Shown here in pieces: positions 42,595-52,347 of a stretch of DNA of 64,000 nt. The position numbers and the translations under genes were made by a program. Position 1 is the first letter of the stretch, and every line of letters starts with the position of its first letter. Source of the stretch: Pseudomonadales bacterium (lineage in GTDB: Bacteria > Pseudomonadota > Gammaproteobacteria > Pseudomonadales > Ketobacteraceae); contig JAGUVW010000040.1 of the NCBI GenBank assembly GCA_020062665.1, forward strand, positions 94,730-158,729. The letters are read 5' to 3'. The notes beneath the pieces are model-generated. The model had not been told where the DNA came from. It searched no databases and saw nothing but the letters and a program-made list of their open reading frames with translations.

Positions 42595-44136
42595 ATGAAT
42601 GCTACCGGTTCGCCAGCAACATTTATTTTTGATTTTATCAAGGTACTTTTCCGGGAAGCCGTCTGGTATCGGACATACGTTGCACTTTGTTTTGCTGCGG
42701 TGTCGCTTGCCGTGCTTGGGGTAGGCCTGGTCTATCCCAAGACGTTTGAATCCTATGCCACCGTGCATGCGGATCAGCAGAACATCATACGCCCACTGTT
42801 GGCGGGCCAGGCTGCAACGACCACCGTTACCGATCAGACGCGGGTAGTTCGTGAAGTTGCAACGTCGCCGAGATTGCTCAAGCAGGTGGTTGAGGAGCTC
42901 TCGCTGGTTTCTGATCCATCCAACGCAGTCCAGGTTGAGTCTCGGGTGAATTCCCTGCGTGGAGCCCTGCGGATCGAGGGTGTAGGTGATAGTTATATCA
43001 AAATTGGATATAGCGGTGCCAACCAGAGTGAAGTCTACAACATCGTTTCCAAAGTGACCGATCTGTTTATCAAGAACTCCTACGAATCCAAGCGCAAGGA
43101 AAGCAAGGAGGCGTTTCTTTTCATCGACAAGCAGGTCAAGGCCTATAAAGCGCAGCTGCAGGAAGCCGAGTCCAATTTAAAAGCCTTCACGGCCAATAAC
43201 CTTGATGGCACTGAAGCCTCGGCGGAGGCGCGCATAGCAAATTTGCGGCAGCAAATCGAAAACACCCGCTTGAGCATCGAAGAAGCAGAAACGCGAATCA
43301 AATCGCTGGAGAACGAACTGTCACAGGAAGGGCAATTCGTGCAGCGGAGGTTCCGATCCGATGTTTTCCGGGAAAGCTTGATGGAGGCACAGAGCCAGCT
43401 TGAAGTGCTGCGTCTTTCCTACACCGATGATCATCCTGATGTGGTTTCCCTCAAGCATAAAATTGAGGACATGAAGCGTGCGATGTCTGAAGCAGATCAG
43501 CGACAGGTGTCATCCAGCCAATCTTCCGGTTCAGCGTCTGACCCCAACATCAATCCGCTCTATGAAGAATTGCGTTCTCGTATCTCTACCGAGAAAGTTG
43601 AGCTGCATTCCATGCGGCGCCGGCTGGAGCGCTCGCAAAAACTGTTGAGCGAAGAGTTTGAGCGCTTGCAGCGTATTGCCAACCGGCAAGCTGAGCTTGC
43701 AGAGCTCACACGCGACTACGACGTCAACCGCTCGATTTATGAGGATATGTTGAGCCGAAAGGAACGCGCGCGACTTTCCATGACGTTGGATGTGGAGGGT
43801 CAAGGCGTCACCTACAGGATTCAGGAACCTGCGGTATTTCCTCTGACTCCGAAGGGTCTGAGATTGATTCACTTTTTCTTTGCGGGGCCTGTATTGGGTC
43901 TGATTGCACCCTTTGCCATCCTCGCGGCCTTCATCTATTTCGATCCCCGGATTCGGTTTGTTGGCCGCCTTGAGTCCATAACAACTGTACCTGTATTGGG
44001 CGTAGTTCCCCACATTACATCGCCGCTCTCCAAACGGGTCATGAAGACGGATGTCATGCTGCTTGTCGGATTCCTTTTCATTGTGATGTGCGTGTATATC
44101 GCCTTGGCATTTGCGCGTCATCAGGGAGTTATTTAG
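42595..44136 (+). CDS. Polysaccharide chain-length determinant (Wzz-type, no kinase domain)
   Basis: A 513-residue inner-membrane protein with a Wzz N-terminal helix (about 25-45), a long periplasmic coiled-coil region (about 160-420), the PCP-type C-terminal block RARLSMTLDVEGQGVTYRIQEPAVFP, and two further membrane helices at the end. It matches the exosortase-associated chain-length proteins (TIGR03007-like), in which the kinase is a separate protein. The ATG at 42595 is preferred; the frame is open upstream inside the preceding gene. Its stop overlaps the start of the next gene (TAGTG). Confidence 0.88.
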   Translation: MNATGSPATFIFDFIKVLFREAVWYRTYVALCFAAVSLAVLGVGLVYPKTFESYATVHADQQNIIRPLLAGQAATTTVTDQTRVVREVATSPRLLKQVVEELSLVSDPSNAVQVESRVNSLRGALRIEGVGDSYIKIGYSGANQSEVYNIVSKVTDLFIKNSYESKRKESKEAFLFIDKQVKAYKAQLQEAESNLKAFTANNLDGTEASAEARIANLRQQIENTRLSIEEAETRIKSLENELSQEGQFVQRRFRSDVFRESLMEAQSQLEVLRLSYTDDHPDVVSLKHKIEDMKRAMSEADQRQVSSSQSSGSASDPNINPLYEELRSRISTEKVELHSMRRRLERSQKLLSEEFERLQRIANRQAELAELTRDYDVNRSIYEDMLSRKERARLSMTLDVEGQGVTYRIQEPAVFPLTPKGLRLIHFFFAGPVLGLIAPFAILAAFIYFDPRIRFVGRLESITTVPVLGVVPHITSPLSKRVMKTDVMLLVGFLFIVMCVYIALAFARHQGVI

Positions 44137-44885
44137 TGGAAAAAGACTTCGACTCAAAAGGCAAACGATCACAGGTTGTCGATATGCCCAAACAATCAGC
44201 CTCTGGCCATGGAAAGATTTCCAACATGGCGGAGCTTGGCCGCATGTCGGTGGAAGAAATGGCCGCGCGCAAGATCATTTATCCGGGCATGCCGCAAAAG
44301 GGTGTGCTCAACACCTTCCGCGAGCTGAGGACGGAACTGGTTAAGCTGGCCGGAAATCGCAACATAGTCGTCATGGTCACCGGTGTGTCATCCCATTCCG
44401 GAACCAGCTTTGTTTCAACCAATCTGGGTGCAGTTTTCGCGCTGGATAAAACAAAAACGGCCATGCTGATCGATTGCAACCTGTATGATCCTTCGCTGAG
44501 CTCGCTGCTGGATGTTGAGCCGGATTATGGTTTGACCGATTATCTGGCGGAAGAAAAGCTTGATGTAAATGACATCATTTATGCCACTGGAATTCCGCGC
44601 CTGCGCGTTGTCCCGGTTGGCACTCACACGGAAGCCGGTGCGGAGTATTTTGGTTCATCACGCATGAAGCACTTTGTCGATGGGCTCAAAACCCGCTATC
44701 CGGATCGTTATCTGATTATTGATGCTCCTCCCATTGGATTGTGGGCAGAGGCACGCATTCTGGCGGATCTCAGCGATTACGTCGTATTGGTTGTGCCGTA
44801 TGGGCGTGTAAATGAAGCTCAGGTGACTGCAGCGATTGATGCACTGGGTGAAGAAAAGCTCGCGGGAATTATCTTCAACAACTGA
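44136..44885 (+). CDS. BY-kinase-like ATPase with a degenerate Walker A motif
   Basis: A 249-residue protein with the MinD/BY-kinase fold of CpsD/CapB. Walker A is replaced by GVSSHSGTS at residues 83-91, with Thr where Lys is expected. Walker A' is intact (AMLIDCNLYDP), as is Walker B (YLIIDAPP). There is no C-terminal tyrosine cluster, the protein ending EEKLAGIIFNN. In normal family members the lysine and tyrosine tail are needed for autophosphorylation that cycles the chain-length protein. This one probably partners the Wzz-type protein without classical kinase chemistry. The start is a GTG with cagggag ahead. Confidence 0.8.
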   Translation: MEKDFDSKGKRSQVVDMPKQSASGHGKISNMAELGRMSVEEMAARKIIYPGMPQKGVLNTFRELRTELVKLAGNRNIVVMVTGVSSHSGTSFVSTNLGAVFALDKTKTAMLIDCNLYDPSLSSLLDVEPDYGLTDYLAEEKLDVNDIIYATGIPRLRVVPVGTHTEAGAEYFGSSRMKHFVDGLKTRYPDRYLIIDAPPIGLWAEARILADLSDYVVLVVPYGRVNEAQVTAAIDALGEEKLAGIIFNN

Positions 44886-44910
44886 TCAATAAATGAATCT
44901 GGGGAAGTGT

Positions 44911-46182
44911 ATGGGTTTCAAGAGCCGATTCGCCATTGGAGCAACGGCGCTGCTCTATGTGCAGGGGGCTAGTGCGTTTGAGCTTACGTTATTTGCGGGG
45001 GCGGAGCTCGAGTGGACGGATAACGTGTTTCTCAGCGACCAGAACAAGCGCAATGACTTGCTGGAAGTCATCAATGTGGGCGCGCGCGCTGAGGAGGCGG
45101 AGGCCTGGTACACCGTCAACATCAATTACGATATCTCTTATGAACAGTATGAAAGGGAATCCTATGATGCTGAGACCTATTTTAATGGTGCCGCCAGCAT
45201 TAATCTGATTCCACTGCCGGATCGGTTTGAGTGGCTGTTTTCAGTTGAATCTGAAACGACGCTTTCCCAGTCGGTACTGCCGGATACGCCGGATAACCGG
45301 GATCAGCGCAACACCTACACAACGGCACCCCGGCTGACGCTGCTGTCCTTGCCCAGGGATGACGTGTATCTGACGGCCGAAGCCAGCAAGGTCACATTCC
45401 GCAATGCGACCGACAGCGAAAGTGATCGCCTCGGTGGCAGTTTGTCCTGGCTTCACGCGCTGTCTTCTTTGACGGGCCTGAATGTTTCTGCGGGATATGA
45501 GAAGGTGAACTTCGAGGTAAGCGAAGACTATGAGCGTGAATATTACAACATCGGTTTCGATCGTGAACTGAAGAGCGGCGCGTTCTCAATCTCTGCCGGA
45601 CAAACCCGGCTGACGCCCGAATTCACCGAAGAGCTGGATGGTCTGAATTTCCTTGCTTCGCTCGAGTGGGGGCTTGATGCGCATACGCTGCGAATTGAGG
45701 CGGCGCACGATCTTACCGACACAAGCGTCGCGTTTGAAGAGGGCGTGAGAACGGAGTTTGAACAGTTTTCTGTCGATGATGTCAATACAGCGGAAGTTGA
45801 CATCATTACCCGAACACGGCTAACACTGTCAGACACTTACTCCCCCAATCGAACATCGAGCATTTATGGAGAGATATACACTGACCAGGAAAAATCAGAA
45901 ACCGATGACTCGGAAACTGATCGTGCTGGCGGTGTGTTGACGTTCAGAAGGGAGATGCGCCCTGGATTGAATGCTGAGCTGATGTTGGCTTACGAAAAAT
46001 CCCGAGAGCTGCCAACAGAAATCGAGGATGATACTGCCAACATCAGGCTCAGTCTTGCCAAGCAGTTTGGCGAGCCGCTGACAGTGGCCTCCTGGATTGA
46101 ACGCGAAGATTCTGACAGCGACATTGATCTTCTTGACTATGAAGCTCACAGGGTTGGAATATCGCTTACCGCAGAGTTTTAA
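44911..46182 (+). CDS. Outer-membrane beta-barrel protein of the polysaccharide locus
   Basis: A 423-residue protein with a signal peptide (cleavage near GASAFELT) and many amphipathic, acidic beta-strands with periodic aromatics, ending in Phe (GISLTAEF). The layout (LFAGAELEWTDNVFLSD, then many short strands) resembles the TIGR03016-like outer-membrane proteins of exosortase polysaccharide clusters. It could form an export or anchoring barrel. The ATG at 44911 follows ggggaag; an in-frame ATG at 44893 is less favoured. It is the last gene before a clear terminator. Confidence 0.78.
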   Translation: MGFKSRFAIGATALLYVQGASAFELTLFAGAELEWTDNVFLSDQNKRNDLLEVINVGARAEEAEAWYTVNINYDISYEQYERESYDAETYFNGAASINLIPLPDRFEWLFSVESETTLSQSVLPDTPDNRDQRNTYTTAPRLTLLSLPRDDVYLTAEASKVTFRNATDSESDRLGGSLSWLHALSSLTGLNVSAGYEKVNFEVSEDYEREYYNIGFDRELKSGAFSISAGQTRLTPEFTEELDGLNFLASLEWGLDAHTLRIEAAHDLTDTSVAFEEGVRTEFEQFSVDDVNTAEVDIITRTRLTLSDTYSPNRTSSIYGEIYTDQEKSETDDSETDRAGGVLTFRREMRPGLNAELMLAYEKSRELPTEIEDDTANIRLSLAKQFGEPLTVASWIEREDSDSDIDLLDYEAHRVGISLTAEF

Positions 46183-46200
46183 TTCGGAAATCGCTTCCAT

Positions 46201-46240
46201 GGGCCCGGCAGGACAAGCGTGTCTACCGGGCCTTTTCTTT
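46201..46240 (+). terminator. Intrinsic terminator of the exopolysaccharide operon
   Basis: Stem GGCCCGG (46202-46208) with CCGGGCC (46226-46232) and a T-rich tail (ttttcttt), starting 18 bases after the barrel-protein stop. The convergent prsT gene ends at 46264. Confidence 0.88.
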
Positions 46241-46263
46241 GTTCTGCTGCTGCACCTGCCAGC

Positions 46264-48876
46264 CTATCTGGATTTGACAGTGTCCAAGTGCGCTTTTATT
46301 TCCTCGTTGTCCGGCTGAAGTTGCGCCGCCTTTTCGAGCGCGCTCAGGGCAATGTCCTTTCTTCCAGCCTTGAAGGCAATCCAACCAAAGGTGTCGAGAA
46401 TCGCTGCGTTGTTGCCGGTCAGCTCAACAGCTTTTTCTGCATAGGTCAATGCCTCTGACATACGATTGGCTTCCATCAGGAGCCAGGCCAGATTGTTCAG
46501 GATAACAGGCTGATACTGATTGATTGCAAGTGACTCCTGATAGGCAAGCATGGCGTCTTTTGCGTTGCCTTTTTCCTGATAGCGAAGGCCTGCTATGTTC
46601 CTGACAACAGCGCTTTTTGGCAGTTTCTGTCGCCATTCCGCCAGAAACTTTTCCTGTTCGGCGGGTGTTTCCTTTTCCATCGTTTTCCAGATATCAGCAC
46701 CCAATGGATCATTGGGGTTCTGTTTCCAGCTGTTCAGGTAGTTCGCCCTGGCAGTTGTCATATCACCCTTGGCCGCCGCGATGTCGCCCTGTGCATGCAG
46801 CGTAGTGGGCTTTTCCGGTACAAGGTTGCCAAGCTCGACCATCACTTTCTCTGCCTCAATAACGTTTTCATCCGCCAGTTCAATTTTGATGAGCAGATGG
46901 AGCAGGGCAGGGCTGACTTCGTTATTCTGCATTGCTTCCAAAACGGTATCGCGCGCGCTGTCATAGTTGCCCGCCTGAGCCAGGCTGGAAGCGTATGAAA
47001 GGTAAATCTGTGAATACAGACTTGTCGTGACGCGATTGTAGCTGGATTTGGATGCAGCCTTGTTAGCGTGCTCGGTGGCCTGAGCCCAGTTTCTTTCGCG
47101 GAATGCCTGCGATGCCAGTATGTAGTCAGGCCCCCAGGCACTCGCCGACTGATCCGAAATCTGATTCAGATACTGCCGTGCGACTTCGGATTGGTTGGTG
47201 CTGCCATACGCCACAACGATCGCGCCGAGGGCTCCAATATCATTGTTGTCCGACGCAACCAGCAGCTTGCCGATTCTTACGACCTGATTGTAGTCTTTTG
47301 CCAGCATGCTTTTGCGCAGCTGAGCGCGCAGGACGGCTGGCTCGGAGGGTGATTTCGCATAGAGGTCATCCAGCAATTTGGCGCCCGTCTGTGGTTCCAA
47401 CCGCAACAGTATTAAACCGCCCAGAGCCTGACTCTGAATGGAAGCTGACTGGCTGATGTCGCGCGCAAAGCGGGTCAGTTCTTCTCTTTTGCCCATCATC
47501 GCATACTGGGCAGCGAGTCGTTCCTGGATGCCAAGATCTTCCCTGTCGGCGGAGTAGGCATTTTCGGCTTCCTGCAGTGCCTTGTCCGGCTGACCAAGCG
47601 CATTGTAGGCATTGGCGAGCGCCAGACGAAGCATGCCACGCTTCGGATCCAGTTCCAGTACGCGATGGATAGTGTCAATTCCTTTTGCAGTATTGCCCGT
47701 TGCCAGCAGCGCAAGGCCGTACACGCTCAGGATATCCGGATCTTTGGGGTGTTGCTGGATGTTCGCCTCAATGGTCTTCAGTGCCTGCTCGGGATTGCGC
47801 ATGCGCAACTGGGATTCGGCGAAGGCGCGCAACACTTCAGGCGAGGCCGTTTCGGGATCGATGGTGTCTTCGAAAAACTCTTCGGCGCCCTTGTAATCAC
47901 CCTGCTGGAATTTGATAAGCCCCAGCACAGAGCCCGCCAATTTCGCATGATCAGTAACATAGAGCTTGGAAAATATGGCTTCGGCGTCCTTGAGATCACC
48001 GGTTTTCAGTTTTTCGATTCCCTGCTCAAACTCGTTCTGCAGCTCCTGGGCTTTGGGGTTGGCGTCCGCTATGAGCTTGGAGTAGATGAGTGCCTCGCCA
48101 GACCGATTCTGCCGGCTCAGCGTGGATGCCATTGCCTGCAGTACTTCCAGGCGTTTGAGCGTCATTGAATCCGTGCGGGGAAGCGAAATCAGGGCCTGGC
48201 TCAGCAGGTCTTCGGCTCCCTCATAGTCTTTCCGGGCATACTTTAGCTTGGCTTTTTCCAGCAGCGCGTCCACATAGCCTGGTGAGTAGGTCAACGCCTG
48301 CTCCAGCGCCTGGTTTTGTCGCGCCGTATCGCTGCGCTTGCCGTAGTAGAAGGAACGAACGACTTCTGTGGCGGCCTTTTGTTCCTGCGTGGTGGACACG
48401 GCCGCAACGCGATCGATCTGGCTTTTGGCTTCATCGAGATTACCCCGCTGCAGCAGTGAGATGGCCTTCAGGCGATTCAATTCCCACGAAGCTTTGAAGT
48501 TGTCGCCAGACGGTGCAGCGCTTAAAAGACTCTCCAGGGATTTGAACTTGCCTTGCTGGAGATAATTCTTGCCCAGCAGTTCAATCACGTTGACATTGTC
48601 TTGCGGCAGTTCGAGCAACACTCTGACAGACTGACTGTAATTGCCTTGTTCGAAATAGATGCGCGCGATCAGCAGCTGGGCACCCAGACTGCTGGCATCT
48701 TCCTTGAGCGCGTTGCGTGCTTCGATACTGGCAGCGGAGTACTGTCCTTGCTGGAAGTAGCTCTCCGCCCGCATCAGAATGTCGTTGCTTTTGTTTGCGC
48801 TCTGATCGGCCTGGTTGCAGGCGGACGTCAATACGGAGGAAGCAAGCAGCAGGGCGGTAAGGGTTTTGAGCTTCAT
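46264..48876 (-). CDS. prsT: PrsT-type TPR lipoprotein of the exosortase-linked polysaccharide system
   Basis: An 870-residue lipoprotein (lipobox TSACN, Cys20) made of about 20 tetratricopeptide-like repeats: for example EQGNYSQSVRVLLELPQDN early, and NNLAWLLMEANRMSEALTYA and ALSALEKAAQLQPDNEEIKAHL at the end. It matches the PEP-CTERM-system TPR lipoprotein PrsT in length and repeat content. Such scaffolds may hold the periplasmic export machinery. Its start overlaps the prsR stop (ATGA), and it closes the operon. No PEP-CTERM sorting tag is present in this protein. Confidence 0.85.
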   Translation of the reverse strand: MKLKTLTALLLASSVLTSACNQADQSANKSNDILMRAESYFQQGQYSAASIEARNALKEDASSLGAQLLIARIYFEQGNYSQSVRVLLELPQDNVNVIELLGKNYLQQGKFKSLESLLSAAPSGDNFKASWELNRLKAISLLQRGNLDEAKSQIDRVAAVSTTQEQKAATEVVRSFYYGKRSDTARQNQALEQALTYSPGYVDALLEKAKLKYARKDYEGAEDLLSQALISLPRTDSMTLKRLEVLQAMASTLSRQNRSGEALIYSKLIADANPKAQELQNEFEQGIEKLKTGDLKDAEAIFSKLYVTDHAKLAGSVLGLIKFQQGDYKGAEEFFEDTIDPETASPEVLRAFAESQLRMRNPEQALKTIEANIQQHPKDPDILSVYGLALLATGNTAKGIDTIHRVLELDPKRGMLRLALANAYNALGQPDKALQEAENAYSADREDLGIQERLAAQYAMMGKREELTRFARDISQSASIQSQALGGLILLRLEPQTGAKLLDDLYAKSPSEPAVLRAQLRKSMLAKDYNQVVRIGKLLVASDNNDIGALGAIVVAYGSTNQSEVARQYLNQISDQSASAWGPDYILASQAFRERNWAQATEHANKAASKSSYNRVTTSLYSQIYLSYASSLAQAGNYDSARDTVLEAMQNNEVSPALLHLLIKIELADENVIEAEKVMVELGNLVPEKPTTLHAQGDIAAAKGDMTTARANYLNSWKQNPNDPLGADIWKTMEKETPAEQEKFLAEWRQKLPKSAVVRNIAGLRYQEKGNAKDAMLAYQESLAINQYQPVILNNLAWLLMEANRMSEALTYAEKAVELTGNNAAILDTFGWIAFKAGRKDIALSALEKAAQLQPDNEEIKAHLDTVKSR

Positions 48877-50243
48877 GATGGGTCTCTACCGTTTTCGATG
48901 ACGTGCAGGTTGTATTTCTTGATCAGGTCGTACAGGGTGGGGCGCGTAATTCCCAAGAGTTTGGCGGCGGCCGAGATGTTGCCGTCGGACAGACTGATGG
49001 CGCGCACGATGGCGGACTTTTCTGCATCCTGACGCACGGTGCGCAGGTTCAGGGAAATATCTTCCGCCTCCGGCAATCCCAGATCGACGATGCCGATGGT
49101 GCGCTGGTCACTCATGATCACAGCGCGTTTGATCTTGTTTTCCATCTCGCGGATGTTGCCGGGCCACTCGTAGGCTTCGATGGCATTGGTGGCTTCCGGC
49201 GTGAATCCCTTGATGCTCTTGCTCAACTGCTCGGCATATTTGTTCAGCAGATGGCGGGCAATCAGGATCTTGTCGCCACCGCGATCACGCAGCGAGGGCA
49301 GTTCGACGACGATTTCACTGATGCGGTAGAAAAGGTCTTCGCGGAAGGTGCCTTCACTCACCATCTCGCTGAGGTTTTTGTTGGTGGCGCACACAACCCG
49401 AACATCGACGGGCACTTCTTCGCGCCCACCCAACCGTTCGATGACACGCTCCTGAAGAAAACGCAGCAGCTTGGCCTGCAGTGGCAGTGGCATGTCACCG
49501 ATTTCGTCGAGAAACAGGGTGCCGCCGTCTGCGACTTCCACTTTGCCCAGGGTGCGCTTGTTGGCGCCAGTGAAAGCGCCCTTTTCGTAACCGAAGAGCT
49601 CGCTCTCCATCAGATTTTCTGGCACGGCGGCGCAGTTGATGGCGACGAAGCGCTTGTCACGGCGCTTGCTGAGGTGGTGCACCGCGCGGGCGATGACTTC
49701 TTTCCCGGTGCCTGATTCTCCCAGGATGAGGCAGGTCACGTCGGCGGGTGCCAGTTTCTCGATCGTGCGACAGACACTGAGCATGCGCTCGTCGGCGGCG
49801 ATGACACCAGGCAAAGGCGACTGGCGGGATTCCTGCAGGCGGCGGTTCTCCTGCTCCAGCGACCACATCTGATAGGCGCGCTGCACAATCAGATCAAGGG
49901 TGTCGGTGTTGACGGGTTTCTGATAGAAGTCGTAGGCGCCAAGCGCCACGGCGCGCAGGGCGTTGGAGTAATCGTGATAACCGGTGACGACGATGATCTT
50001 GGTGGTCGGTGCGAGGCGCAGCGTTTCCTGAATGGTGGCAAAGCCTTCCTCGACGCCTTCTTCATCCGGCGGCAGACCGAGATCCTGCAGGACAACGGCG
50101 GGCTCATGCATGCGTATGGCGGCGATGGCACTTTTCCGATCTGAGGCGACGACCACTTCATATTTGTCGAAATGCCAGCGTAACTGGCTTTGCAGACCCA
50201 GATCGTCTTCCACTATCAGCAGTACGGGTTTTTGTTCACTCAT
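48873..50243 (-). CDS. prsR: PrsR-type sigma54-dependent response regulator
   Basis: A 456-residue NtrC-class regulator. The receiver domain has an acidic pocket (VEDD) and phospho-acceptor Asp54. The central AAA+ domain has GESGTGKE (175-182), GAFTGA (222-227) and [13 protein letters not shown], so sigma54 contact should be intact. A Fis-type helix-turn-helix ends the protein ([20 protein letters not shown]). It is the PEP-CTERM-box-type regulator usually paired with PrsK. It is predicted to control the polysaccharide operon, although I could not find a well-spaced sigma54 promoter upstream of it. Confidence 0.9.
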   Translation of the reverse strand: MSEQKPVLLIVEDDLGLQSQLRWHFDKYEVVVASDRKSAIAAIRMHEPAVVLQDLGLPPDEEGVEEGFATIQETLRLAPTTKIIVVTGYHDYSNALRAVALGAYDFYQKPVNTDTLDLIVQRAYQMWSLEQENRRLQESRQSPLPGVIAADERMLSVCRTIEKLAPADVTCLILGESGTGKEVIARAVHHLSKRRDKRFVAINCAAVPENLMESELFGYEKGAFTGANKRTLGKVEVADGGTLFLDEIGDMPLPLQAKLLRFLQERVIERLGGREEVPVDVRVVCATNKNLSEMVSEGTFREDLFYRISEIVVELPSLRDRGGDKILIARHLLNKYAEQLSKSIKGFTPEATNAIEAYEWPGNIREMENKIKRAVIMSDQRTIGIVDLGLPEAEDISLNLRTVRQDAEKSAIVRAISLSDGNISAAAKLLGITRPTLYDLIKKYNLHVIENGRDPS

Positions 50244-50259
50244 CGGATCAGATCACTTG

Positions 50260-52326
50260 TCATTCCGGTTTTTGCGTGTGAATCGGGATCGATATGGTGA
50301 AAGTGGTGCCAATCTTGGGCTCACTCTTGACCGTAACATCGCCGCCCAGGTTGCGGATGAATTCCCGCGTTTGGTAGACCCCAATCCCCATTCCCTTGCC
50401 GGACTTGGTGGTGTCAAAGGGGCGAAACAGACGGGTTTTGATGAAGTGTGCATCCATGCCGGTACCATTGTCTTCGACATCGATGATGGCAAAAGTGCCG
50501 TCACCCCGCAGCGTCACATCGACATAACCATCAGACGGCGTGGCCTCCTGCGCGTTCTTGATGATATGGGTGACGATCATCTCCAGATTTTCTTCATCGG
50601 CCACCACTTTAAGTGAATCGTCCAAAATTCTCAACGATGGCCGGGGCAGGCGATCCTGGCACTTCTTGACGGAATTGATGACCACGGATTTGAGGGCGAG
50701 AGGACGGCCGGAGGAAGGCTGGGTCTGCTGCAGTTTTTTCAGCAGATTGCTCATTCTTTGGACGGAGTTGTCGATGGTGCGAATCATGTCGTCAATGAAC
50801 GCAGGGTTTTCCTTGTGCTTGGCGGCGTTTTCCACCACCAGGGCCTGCTGGGCGATGAGGTTCTTCAGGTCATGCATCACGAACGCCGACAGTTTGTTGT
50901 AGGCGTCGAACTGCTTGGACTGGGCCAGCATTTCAGCGGCCTCGTTGCGCGACACATAGACTGCCACTTCACGGCCCACGGTTTTCAGCAGATCCAGATC
51001 CTCCCAGGTGAGCTGGGAATCCCGCGGTGGCGTCGTCAGCACGATAAAGCCCACCAACTCCTTGTCCACCAGCAGGGGAATGATCAGCCAGATATCGTTG
51101 ATGGCGCGAGCCCACTGCGGCAGCGTGTCGTTGAAATTGCTGAGCTCGTGCTCCTTGGGCGCACTGGGTGAAAACACCCATTCATGCTCTTTCATCACGC
51201 GGCAGAAATCGCTGTCCGCAAGCTCTTCAAAATCGGTGGTGTCGATGCCCAGGTTGAGGGTGGCGGCGGGCACCATCTTGCCGTATTTGTTGTTGAGCCA
51301 GAGCATGCCGCCGGGGCTCTTGAACGTGCCAGCCACGGCCGCAATGGCCTTGAGGTGATAGTCCTGGCTTGAATCACCGGAACTGGACAACTGATGAATC
51401 AGGTTGAGCCACTGGGAACGGTAATCGTACTTGTGCACGAAAAAATGCTTGTCGATGAAAACGCTGAGACTGGTGCGGGCGGTGTCGGAAATGAACATGG
51501 CGGCGATACCGATCAGCGCGCTCAAAATCAGCGTGACCTGCAGGATGCTGCCCCAGTTGCCGCCAAAGGACTTGATGTAGTAGCCACCGGCCGCCATGAG
51601 CGCCAGGAAGAATCCGGCAGCGGTGAGACTGGTGGTGTAGAAGGCCATCGGACGTGAAATGACGACCCGCGATGGCAGCGGCGAATGCTGGCCCACCGCG
51701 AACATGCCGATCGAAAGGAATATCGCAACGAACCCGTTGACCGCGCCACGAGCCTGCCACAGCAGCGGATCGAGTTTGCCGAACAGCGCCGCGTAGGAAA
51801 ACAGATACAGGTCATAAAGAAAAATACCTGCCAATCCGATGCTGAGAATCTTGCTCAGACGGTGGTTGGTGGCATTGCGGAACAGCTGCTCCACCGCAAC
51901 CACGCCTACCATGGTCAGCAGCAGCGAGCCCCAGACATAAAGACTGTAGGCCTGCTCCGGCTCCCGCAGCAGCATGGGAATGATCAGAATCAGCAGCAGC
52001 CCCAGCAACACCCACAGGCAATTCAGGAACAGGAAAGGGCCACGCAGCTGGCTGGATTTCTTGATGAAGCGTATCTGCTGCAGTGACGCCACTACCCAGA
52101 AACCCACGCGCGCAGTTTCCATGATGAGCAGATGACGCACACTGATTTGCTGGTTGATGGCATCGAAGGCCAGCAGACCACACCAGATCGCGGAAAACAT
52201 CGTGCCGACCGCAATGGCGAATGAGGCCTGCGATTTCAGGATCAGATAGGCGGAGACAATGAAAAGGGCGGCAAACAGCAGTGAGCCGCCCATGTAACTG
52301 ATGAACGTTACGTTCTCAAAAAGCAT
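50260..52326 (-). CDS. prsK: PrsK-type membrane histidine kinase
   Basis: A 688-residue sensor kinase. Nine or ten N-terminal helices (about 10-290) form a large membrane sensor, followed by a GAF-like domain (about 310-445), a dimerisation/phospho-acceptor region with FVMHDLKNLIAQQALVV (about 475) and an HATPase domain with HIIKNAQEA, DNGTGM and GKGMGIGVYQTREF. This is the architecture of PrsK, the partner of PrsR. It starts 21 bases after the DUF1631 gene and ends 16 bases before prsR. The signal it senses is unknown. Confidence 0.92.
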   Translation of the reverse strand: MLFENVTFISYMGGSLLFAALFIVSAYLILKSQASFAIAVGTMFSAIWCGLLAFDAINQQISVRHLLIMETARVGFWVVASLQQIRFIKKSSQLRGPFLFLNCLWVLLGLLLILIIPMLLREPEQAYSLYVWGSLLLTMVGVVAVEQLFRNATNHRLSKILSIGLAGIFLYDLYLFSYAALFGKLDPLLWQARGAVNGFVAIFLSIGMFAVGQHSPLPSRVVISRPMAFYTTSLTAAGFFLALMAAGGYYIKSFGGNWGSILQVTLILSALIGIAAMFISDTARTSLSVFIDKHFFVHKYDYRSQWLNLIHQLSSSGDSSQDYHLKAIAAVAGTFKSPGGMLWLNNKYGKMVPAATLNLGIDTTDFEELADSDFCRVMKEHEWVFSPSAPKEHELSNFNDTLPQWARAINDIWLIIPLLVDKELVGFIVLTTPPRDSQLTWEDLDLLKTVGREVAVYVSRNEAAEMLAQSKQFDAYNKLSAFVMHDLKNLIAQQALVVENAAKHKENPAFIDDMIRTIDNSVQRMSNLLKKLQQTQPSSGRPLALKSVVINSVKKCQDRLPRPSLRILDDSLKVVADEENLEMIVTHIIKNAQEATPSDGYVDVTLRGDGTFAIIDVEDNGTGMDAHFIKTRLFRPFDTTKSGKGMGIGVYQTREFIRNLGGDVTVKSEPKIGTTFTISIPIHTQKPE

Positions 52327-52347
52327 TGGATGCCATTCAGTGAATGC

